Source: Desulfobacteraceae bacterium (lineage in GTDB: Bacteria > Desulfobacterota > Desulfobacteria > Desulfobacterales > JAABRJ01). Taken from it: a stretch of 8,722 nt of DNA. Under the pieces are notes generated by a model. That model did no database searches and was not told where the DNA came from. It saw only the letters and a list, made by a program, of their open reading frames with translations. A program made the translations under genes and the position numbers. This document shows, one piece after another, positions 1 through 4,686 of the stretch. Each line of letters begins with the position of its first letter. The first letter of the stretch is position 1. The stretch covers positions 1 to 8,722 of the forward strand of contig JAABRJ010000537.1 of the NCBI GenBank assembly GCA_011390985.1, given 5' to 3'.

Positions 1-939
1 GAGCATCAGGCGGCGGGCTTTGGCGCGGATTTCCATGGCGGTCACATCGGCCGAATCGTCGATGTAGATGGGGGCCTCGGCCAGGGTTTCGGCCGCCCCG
101 GTGAGGCGGTCCCAGTCGCGGTCATTGAAAAATCCGTTGCGCACCCGCTGGGAATCCACCCGCGCCTCGGCGCACAGCATCCGCATGGAAAGCTGTTCCT
201 TGGACATTTCCAGTGAAAAGAAGGCCACGGGTACATCCTCGTCAAGGGCGGCGTTGCGTGCGATGTTGAGCGCAAATGCGGTTTTACCCATGCTGGGGCG
301 CGCGGCGAGGATGATCAGGTCCGAGCCCTGGAGGCCCGAGGTCATGCTGTCCAACTTCGTGAAGCCTGTGGGGACCCCGGTCAGCAGCGACTTGTTGCCC
401 TGGCGCTCGACGAGGGTGTCGATGTTGATATTGACGATTTCGCGCATGGCCGTGAAGGCCTTTTTGCGTTTGTTGCGGGCCACTTCGAAAATCGCCGATT
501 CCGCATAATCGATGACTTCGTCCACATTGCCGCGGTCCTCGAAGCAGCGCTTGGAGATTTCGCCGGCCTTTTCGATCAGACGTCTGAGAATGGCCTTGGA
601 ATGGACGATGCGGGCGTAGTGCTGGGGGTTGACGGCCAGCGGGATCGCATCCACCAGGGCGGCCAGAAAAGCGGGGCCGCCGATCTCCTCCAGCCACCCC
701 TTTTCCTTGAGGCTGTTGGCCAGGGTGACCAGGTCGACCGGCTCGTTGCGGGAAAACAGGTCGGTGATGGTGGTGAAAATTTTCTGGTGGGCGGATCGGT
801 AAAAATCTTCCGCCCGCAGGATTTCGACGATGTCCAGCAGGCTGCTGTTGTCGATCAGAATGGCGCTGAGCAGCGCCTCCTCGGCTTCCAGATTCTGCGG
901 CGGAACATGTAAAAAAGATGGGTCTTTGGGGGATGACAA
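1..939 (-). CDS. dnaB: Replicative DNA helicase DnaB (3' end cut off by window)
   Basis: Hexameric ATP-driven helicase that unwinds DNA at the replication fork and recruits primase. The 313 visible residues cover the N-terminal domain (about 11-115, beginning HVPPQNLEAEEALL), the linker helix region and the first part of the RecA-like motor. Walker A is ARPSMGKTAF at 213-222, followed by FFSLEMSKEQL at 240-250, both typical of DnaB. The Walker B part (usually IDYLQLM) and the rest of the C-terminus lie beyond the left edge. No ATG or GTG exists between the in-frame TGA at 961-963 and the conserved HVPPQN. I chose TTG at 937-939, which gives the usual 10-residue lead; CTG at 946-948 is the alternative and lies 12 bases after an AGGTGA. 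It is the last visible gene of the S6-S18-DUF2232-L9 operon. The family call is certain; the start is not. Confidence 0.95.
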   Translation of the reverse strand, partial: MSSPKDPSFLHVPPQNLEAEEALLSAILIDNSSLLDIVEILRAEDFYRSAHQKIFTTITDLFSRNEPVDLVTLANSLKEKGWLEEIGGPAFLAALVDAIPLAVNPQHYARIVHSKAILRRLIEKAGEISKRCFEDRGNVDEVIDYAESAIFEVARNKRKKAFTAMREIVNINIDTLVERQGNKSLLTGVPTGFTKLDSMTSGLQGSDLIILAARPSMGKTAFALNIARNAALDEDVPVAFFSLEMSKEQLSMRMLCAEARVDSQRVRNGFFNDRDWDRLTGAAETLAEAPIYIDDSADVTAMEIRAKARRLML

Positions 940-978
940 AGGCTTCAGGTCTTTACGGGCTCACCTGCCGGCAGAGCG

Positions 979-1006
979 GCCGGTCAGCCCTCAACGGGCG
1001 ACCGGC
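979..1006 (-). promoter_or_regulatory. Bulged 11-bp hairpin in the rplI-dnaB gap
   Basis: On the coding strand of the operon, GCCGGTC and GCCC pair with GGGC and GACCGGC around a GTTGA loop, leaving one bulged T. The hairpin sits about 40 bases before the proposed dnaB start and about 85 bases after the rplI stop. No run of T follows, so it does not look like an intrinsic terminator. It could block 3' decay, separate rplI and dnaB expression levels or affect dnaB translation; these roles are inference. The whole gap 940-1090 is GC-rich and I see no gene in it. Confidence 0.5.
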
Positions 1007-1090
1007 GGCTGCCGTGCGAGCGATCTTGGGGGTTACGGCGTCGGCCGCGCGCGGCTGGTTGCCGCGGGTCCGGGCGCCGGCATGCAACCG

Positions 1091-1534
1091 CTACTCGGCT
1101 ACGATCGTAACGATAATTTCAGGTTCGACCTTCTGGTAGACCCGCACCGGTATCTTGAAGGTGCCCGTGGTTTTGATGGGCTCTTTGAGGAGCAGCATCC
1201 GCTTTTCCAGTTCGATGCCCTTTGCGGCCAGCGCATCCAGGATGTCCCGGGCGGTGATCGAGCCGTAAAGGCGGTCTTCCTCATGCACCTTGGCCGTGAT
1301 CTGGCATTCGACCCCTTCGAGGCGTTGGGCCATTTCCTGGGCAAATTCGCGCTCTTTGGCGATCTGGAGTTCGAACTTGGCTTTGGCCTGCTCCATGATG
1401 CGGCGGTTCTGGGGTGTGTCCGTAACCGCTTTTTTCTGCGGCAGCAGGTAGTTGCGGGCATAGCCTTTGGCCACGTTGACAGGCGTGCCGATTATACCCA
1501 AAGATTCGATGGTTTCGGTCAGTATAACTTTCAT
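1091..1534 (-). CDS. rplI: 50S ribosomal protein L9
   Basis: Large-subunit protein that binds 23S rRNA near the base of the L1 stalk and reaches out from the ribosome through a long helix. The 147 residues match the family length. The N-terminal rRNA-binding domain shows the L9 signature spread over residues 13-32 (G13, G16, V21, GYARNYLLP at 24-32). A charged connecting helix spans about 40-75, and the C-terminal domain carries HEEDRLYGSIT near residues 84-94. The ATG at 1532-1534 follows a clean GGAGG five bases upstream. The gene starts about 25 bases after the DUF2232 stop and precedes dnaB by about 150 bases, which is the conserved order in many bacteria. Confidence 0.98.
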   Translation of the reverse strand: MKVILTETIESLGIIGTPVNVAKGYARNYLLPQKKAVTDTPQNRRIMEQAKAKFELQIAKEREFAQEMAQRLEGVECQITAKVHEEDRLYGSITARDILDALAAKGIELEKRMLLLKEPIKTTGTFKIPVRVYQKVEPEIIVTIVAE

Positions 1535-1559
1535 TACATCCTCCGCTGGTAAACAGCAT

Positions 1560-2528
1560 TTATTGGCTATTACTGGCGTCCAGTTTTCTGAAATTGAGCC
1601 AGGTGTCGAAGAAACCCATTCCGATCACCAGGAGCAGCAGGAACTGTTGAATGACGATCAGGCTGTACAAAAAAACCCGCAAGATCAATGGAAACCGCTT
1701 TTTCTGAAAGAAAAAAGTGGTGATGGCCATACCCTGAAAAAAATAAACCGTCATCAGGACGATCAGGCCATTTATCCCCAGCACTTTTATCGTTTTTTCG
1801 GGTACGAGCAGCAAGGCGCCGCAGGCGATTGCCACCCAGACCAGCGCCTCCGGTGCCTGCCAGCGATTCAAGGGGCCGAAATCGGGATAGGGCAGCTGGC
1901 TGGCCTGAAAGAGCGGGCGTGCGAGAATCAGGCAGGCCCAGGTAATCAGGAGAAACGCGGACGCGGTCAGCCCCGGCAGGACCCTGACCATGACATGTCC
2001 GATGGTTTCGAGGGAACCGGCGATGAGTTGAATGTTCTCCTCGGCCACTCCCATGTCGCGGTAAAGGGTGAGGGTCATCTCCAGGTTTTGGCCGACGGCA
2101 TCGGATAGCATCGCGCCCAAGCCCTTGCCGATTGAACTGCTGTAAAGCAGAAGACCGGCCAGGCCCGTCAGCAGGACGGCGGCGGTGGTGAAGGCCACCG
2201 TGTGCTCGATCGAAAGGCGCCACTCGCTCAGCTCCCCCAGCAGAAAGCCCAGCAGGAGCAGTTCGAGGTAGAAAAACAGATCGAACGACACCTCACCGAT
2301 AATCGCGGCCATCGCCAACAGGCTGAAAACCGCCGTCAACAGTCCTGACTGGCGGCCCAGCTTGACGCGCCCGTAAAAAATCGGCAGGGGCATGAACAGG
2401 GAAAAAAAGAAACCGAACAACGGCAGTTTCCAGGCCAGTGCGAAGAGCGAAACCGTCGCGGCAACTCCGATGGCGATGTCTTTCAGCCGCTTTCCCTGCG
2501 GCGTTGGCGGCATAGCCGGCTTCTCCAT
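1560..2528 (-). CDS. DUF2232 (YybS-like) polytopic membrane protein
   Basis: Integral inner-membrane protein of about 322 residues with eight or nine hydrophobic segments (roughly 17-33, 37-52, 62-78, 84-98, 108-130, 180-205, 227-246, 250-275 and 285-310). A short basic N-terminus suggests the start is cytoplasmic. The length, the NRWQAPEALVWVAIACG stretch after the sixth segment and the final FFDTWLNFRKL fit DUF2232. Its place between rpsR and rplI also fits, as Bacillus yybS likewise lies near rplI. Its function is unknown; distant likeness to the substrate-binding subunits of ECF transporters has been proposed for this group, and nothing here shows a substrate. I chose ATG at 2526-2528 because GAGG lies nine bases before it; the alternative GTG at 2535-2537 abuts that same GAGG. 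Confidence 0.85.
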   Translation of the reverse strand: MEKPAMPPTPQGKRLKDIAIGVAATVSLFALAWKLPLFGFFFSLFMPLPIFYGRVKLGRQSGLLTAVFSLLAMAAIIGEVSFDLFFYLELLLLGFLLGELSEWRLSIEHTVAFTTAAVLLTGLAGLLLYSSSIGKGLGAMLSDAVGQNLEMTLTLYRDMGVAEENIQLIAGSLETIGHVMVRVLPGLTASAFLLITWACLILARPLFQASQLPYPDFGPLNRWQAPEALVWVAIACGALLLVPEKTIKVLGINGLIVLMTVYFFQGMAITTFFFQKKRFPLILRVFLYSLIVIQQFLLLLVIGMGFFDTWLNFRKLDASNSQ

Positions 2529-2556
2529 TGAGGCCACCCTCAGGTGCCTGCCGCGG

Positions 2557-2817
2557 TCAGTCGACGGTGCCGACGAACGGCATCAGGGCGATCGTGCGGG
2601 CCCGTTTGATGGCCACGGTCAGCGACCGCTGGTGTTTGGCGCAGCTCCCGGAAATCCGGCGCGGTATGATCTTGCCGCGTTCGGTGGTGAAGTATTTGAG
2701 CGTTTTGACGTCTTTGTAATCGATCGCAAGGGTGCTGTCGGCACAGAACCGGCAGACTTTACGGCGATGAAAGACTCTTTTTTTGCGTGTAGTCGGTTTT
2801 CGCGTCGGGTATGCCAT
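2557..2817 (-). CDS. rpsR: 30S ribosomal protein S18, zinc-binding form
   Basis: Small-subunit protein of the 30S platform, where it forms a dimer with S6 and contacts 16S rRNA. The 86 residues are the usual length. The core is clear: IDYKDVKTLKYF at 32-43, ERGKIIPRRISG at 46-57 and a KRARTIALMPFV ending. Cysteines 22 and 25 (CRFC) with Cys59 and His62 (CAKH) make a CxxC...CxxH set that fits the metal-binding ('C+') S18 type; Escherichia coli S18 lacks it. The ATG lies two bases after the rpsF stop, with AGGAGG inside the end of rpsF ten bases upstream. This spacing suggests translational coupling with S6, its binding partner. Confidence 0.98.
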   Translation of the reverse strand: MAYPTRKPTTRKKRVFHRRKVCRFCADSTLAIDYKDVKTLKYFTTERGKIIPRRISGSCAKHQRSLTVAIKRARTIALMPFVGTVD

Positions 2818-2819
2818 TT

Positions 2820-3254
2820 TTACGCTTCCTCCTGCCTGGCTCTGGTGGATTGGGGTTCGGTTTCGGGAGGGGCTGCGGCCCCCTCAGCCGGTGGCTGCTC
2901 GGATCGGGTCTGCGCCTCTTTCTCGGCTTTGGCGGCCATTTCGGCCTTGATGGCCTCCAGGTCGGCATTCTCCTCGAGCAGAATGGTCATGTACTTGGAG
3001 ACCCGATCGTCGATGCGGAAAAACCGCTCCATCTCGCCCACCAGATCGCCGGCCCCGCAATAGTCCAAACGAACGTAGAACCCGCGCACTTTTTTCTTGA
3101 TTTCATAGGCCAGCTTGCGGCTGCCCCAATCCTCGAATTCGACCAGAAAGCCCTTGTACTGGGTGATGAGATCCTCGACCCTGTCCAGAACCGACTTGCG
3201 CTGCTCTTCGGACAGGTCCGGATCGAGGATATAAATGGTTTCGTACCTTCGCAT
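2820..3254 (-). CDS. rpsF: 30S ribosomal protein S6 with long acidic/Ala-Pro tail
   Basis: Small-subunit platform protein that pairs with S18. Residues 1-95 are a standard S6 fold: MRRYETIYILDPDLSEEQ at the start, RKLAYEIKK at 46-54, GFYVRLDY at 58-65 and an acidic end to the core (about 91-100). Residues 96-144 are an extra low-complexity tail: a charged Ala/Lys/Glu helix (about 97-117), then a Pro/Ala/Glu/Gln-rich, probably disordered end. The total of 144 residues is longer than the common 95-135. The ATG at 3252-3254 has an excellent AAGGAGG four bases upstream. This is the first gene of the operon, and the divergent region to its right carries its promoter and leader structures. Confidence 0.97.
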   Translation of the reverse strand: MRRYETIYILDPDLSEEQRKSVLDRVEDLITQYKGFLVEFEDWGSRKLAYEIKKKVRGFYVRLDYCGAGDLVGEMERFFRIDDRVSKYMTILLEENADLEAIKAEMAAKAEKEAQTRSEQPPAEGAAAPPETEPQSTRARQEEA

Positions 3255-3275
3255 AAAACCTCCTTACGGATGATA

Positions 3276-3297
3276 GCCCTGGAACCGAGTCCAGAGC
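3276..3297 (-). promoter_or_regulatory. Stem-loop in the rpsF 5' leader
   Basis: On the rpsF strand GCTCTGGA pairs with TCCAGGGC (eight pairs, one G-U) around the six-base loop CTCGGT. It lies about 20 bases before the start codon, just upstream of the Shine-Dalgarno sequence. S6:S18 is known to repress its own mRNA in several bacteria by binding a structured rpsF leader, so this is a candidate autoregulatory site. I could not confirm that it matches the known motif. Confidence 0.45.
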
Positions 3298-3304
3298 AAG
3301 GATT

Positions 3305-3318
3305 AAGGCAACTGCCTT
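3305..3318. repeat. Inverted repeat AAGGCA-AC-TGCCTT downstream of the rpsF promoter
   Basis: A perfect 6-bp inverted repeat with a 2-base centre. It lies roughly 14-27 bases beyond the proposed rpsF -10 box, just inside the predicted transcript. It could be an operator or a small 5' stem with a four-base loop. Chance occurrence cannot be ruled out. Confidence 0.35.
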
Positions 3319-3331
3319 GATAAAATTGACT

Positions 3332-3361
3332 CAAATAGCATTGGCTCGTAAAAACTGTCAA
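3332..3361 (-). promoter_or_regulatory. Candidate sigma70 promoter for the rpsF operon
   Basis: On the minus strand a perfect TTGACA (-35; 3356-3361) is followed after 18 bases by TATTTG (-10; 3332-3337). The -10 box keeps only the first three consensus bases, so the match is good at -35 and weak at -10. Transcription would begin near 3325 and give a leader of about 70 bases that contains the stem-loop at 3276-3297. Confidence 0.5.
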
Positions 3362-3380
3362 GGAATAATGTGAAGACCCC

Positions 3381-3426
3381 GTGCCGCCAGCGGCAGGCCA
3401 GTCGCTGGAGTTGCAGTCCGAGGCAC
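3381..3426. other. Foldable GC-rich block between the divergent promoters
   Basis: GTGCC (3381-3385) is complementary to GGCAC (3422-3426), and CCAGCG (3387-3392) inside it is complementary to CGCTGG (3403-3408). This makes a nested stem structure of about 46 bases, foldable on either strand. It lies upstream of both proposed promoters and so would not be in either transcript. It is not a tRNA and I do not recognise an RNA family. It could be a regulator-binding region, a small RNA or chance. Confidence 0.3.
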
Positions 3427-3458
3427 TTTATGAACCATCGCAGGCGGGGCGATTCCTT

Positions 3459-3486
3459 TTGACATCGCCGCTAAAATTGACATAAA
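3459..3486 (+). promoter_or_regulatory. Candidate promoter for the DsrE-family gene
   Basis: A perfect TTGACA (3459-3464) is followed after 16 bases by CATAAA (3481-3486), which keeps the ATAA core of a -10 box. A second TTGACAT begins at 3477, so the heptamer TTGACAT occurs twice, 18 bases apart. Transcription starting near 3493 fits the start codon at 3528 and argues against the in-frame ATG at 3486. Confidence 0.45.
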
Positions 3487-3527
3487 TGAGCATATTCCAA
3501 AAACCTGAATGCTGGAGGGAAGAAAAG

Positions 3528-3878
3528 ATGGCCAATTTTTTGTTTGTACTGAGCAAGGATGACAACGAAGCCGCCACCCGCTGTTTCCAGTTCGCCAAGG
3601 TGGCGCACGCCAAAGGGCATCACGTCGACCTTTTTTTCATCGACAGCGGTGTCATGTGGGCCAACCGGGATCGCGACCTGGGCATCCGGACCACCACCGG
3701 CGACTGTCCCAACGACTACCTGCCGTACTTGGTGGAAAACGAGGTGGCCGTCGGGATCTGCACCCCCTGCGCCAAAAACCGCGGTCTGGACGAAGCCCTG
3801 TTTTTCAGCAACATGCAACTCGACGGTGGCCCCCATCTGATCGATATGGCAGCCGAGGCCAAGGTTTTCAACTTCTGA
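3528..3878 (+). CDS. Small DsrE-family sulfur-relay-like protein
   Basis: A soluble cytoplasmic protein of 116 residues that resembles the DsrE/YchN superfamily, whose members carry or transfer sulfur as persulfides on cysteines or act as small redox proteins. It begins with a hydrophobic beta strand (MANFLFVLSKD), then a helix with a GHHVDLFFIDSGV strand (30-42) and a C-terminal half with CTPCAKNRGL at 78-87, a CxxC pair that could be the active cysteines. Cys19 and Cys60 are further candidates. There are no DsrF or DsrH partners, so this is a stand-alone form and not the DsrEFH complex. ATG at 3528 is chosen because GGAGG lies nine bases upstream; an in-frame ATG at 3486 has no such site. 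The gene diverges from rpsF and converges with the nitroreductase gene. The exact function is unknown. Confidence 0.82.
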   Translation: MANFLFVLSKDDNEAATRCFQFAKVAHAKGHHVDLFFIDSGVMWANRDRDLGIRTTTGDCPNDYLPYLVENEVAVGICTPCAKNRGLDEALFFSNMQLDGGPHLIDMAAEAKVFNF

Positions 3879-3952
3879 TGGCCCTGCAGAAAGGTCCGTG
3901 CGTTGCGGGGGGCCAGGCCTTCGATGGGCCGCGGTGTCCTTTCGAAACATGC

Positions 3953-4570
3953 TCAATCCTGGTCAAAGCCGCACCAGCGGGTGACGGCCGCCACGGGGTC
4001 GCGTGCGCTCGCCAGGCGGTTGGCCGGAAATTCCCAGTCCGGGTAGCCGACGGCGACGGCGGTCACGATCCGTTTGTCGGCCGGGATGCCGGCCGCTGCC
4101 CGTACGATCTCGGGGTAGGCGATGACGGCGCCGATATCGATCAGGGGGCCTGCGGGGGTAAGCTGCCCGTCGGTGCAGATGATGATAGCGGTGGGGGCGT
4201 CGAAAAAGCGAAACCCGCGGGCCAGCCATTGGGAGCGCTTTTCGTTGTCCTCGCGCCGGATTTCCATCAGCTCAAAGATCTGGCGGGCCAACGCCACCTG
4301 GCGCTCCCGGAAAACGCTTTGCCGCGGCCAACCGGTGACCGAATGTTCGGGCCGGGGCGCTTCGCCGGCCGCCAGGCGAGCGAGGCTCTGGGTTTTAAGC
4401 CGCGCCAGGGGCTCCCCGCTGACCACGAAAAACTCCCAGGGCTGGGTGTTCATGGATGAAGGCGCGCGGATTGCAAGTTGCAGGAGGGCCTGCAGGACGC
4501 TCTGCGGGACAGGCTCGGGCCGGAAAGCCCGAATGCTCTTGCGGGCGGTGATGGCATCCAAAAGATCCAT
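3953..4570 (-). CDS. Nitroreductase-family FMN protein, apparently missing an internal segment
   Basis: Cytoplasmic member of the NfsA/NfsB-like nitroreductase superfamily, which binds FMN and reduces nitro, quinone or related substrates with NAD(P)H. The N-terminus has the FMN-phosphate motif RKSIRAF (10-16) and APSSMNTQPWEF (36-47). The C-terminus has AYPEIVRAAAGIP (151-163), GYPDWEFPANRLASAR (175-190) and a WCGF ending. Between them, PLIDIGAV (142-149) runs straight into AYPEIVR. In relatives I recall, about 25 residues lie here, with a helix and a GLGT-type turn near the flavin. At 205 residues the protein is shorter than the roughly 225-230 expected. ATG at 4568-4570 has GGAGG six bases upstream; the open frame continues upstream to 4750, but that part is not conserved-looking. 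The true substrate cannot be told, and it may be inactive. Confidence 0.88.
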   Translation of the reverse strand: MDLLDAITARKSIRAFRPEPVPQSVLQALLQLAIRAPSSMNTQPWEFFVVSGEPLARLKTQSLARLAAGEAPRPEHSVTGWPRQSVFRERQVALARQIFELMEIRREDNEKRSQWLARGFRFFDAPTAIIICTDGQLTPAGPLIDIGAVIAYPEIVRAAAGIPADKRIVTAVAVGYPDWEFPANRLASARDPVAAVTRWCGFDQD

Positions 4571-4626
4571 GGGAATCCTCCGTGTTGTGGGTATACTCCA
4601 AAATGGTGGCTTTCTCCGGGGGCGGG

Positions 4627-4686
4627 TCACGCCAGGCTGAAATCGGCATAGCCGCTGACCTTGATCTCTTTTGGGCGGGTTTTCAT
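4627..4686 (-). CDS. Possible 19-codon ORF overlapping the dsbD stop (ATGA)
   Basis: The ATG of this ORF overlaps the TGA of dsbD as ATGA, and an AAGGGGG sequence six bases upstream could serve as ribosome-binding site. It encodes MKTRPKEIKVSGYADFSLA and then stops at TGA (4627-4629). I recognise no family and see no membrane segment. It could be a coupled micro-protein, the remaining head of a lost gene or chance. The rest of the dsbD-nitroreductase gap (4571-4626) holds only the nitroreductase ribosome-binding site. Confidence 0.25.
   Translation of the reverse strand: MKTRPKEIKVSGYADFSLA

Noticed and set aside
284..697. A 137-codon minus-strand open frame within dnaB
   Set aside because: It is a shifted frame of dnaB; the DnaB frame itself is open through the whole region and carries the conserved motifs.
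830..1552. A 240-codon plus-strand frame across the dnaB/rplI gap
   Set aside because: It is antisense to rplI, L9 is unmistakable on the other strand, and the frame has no start signal or known domain.
3486..3527. Earlier ATG for the DsrE-like protein
   Set aside because: It lacks a Shine-Dalgarno and overlaps the proposed -10 box, while the ATG at 3528 has GGAGG and gives the usual strand-first N-terminus.
3879..3952. A terminator between the convergent DsrE and nitroreductase genes
   Set aside because: Only short complementary pieces such as GAAAGG/CCTTTC about 43 bases apart are present, with no compact stem followed by a T-run.
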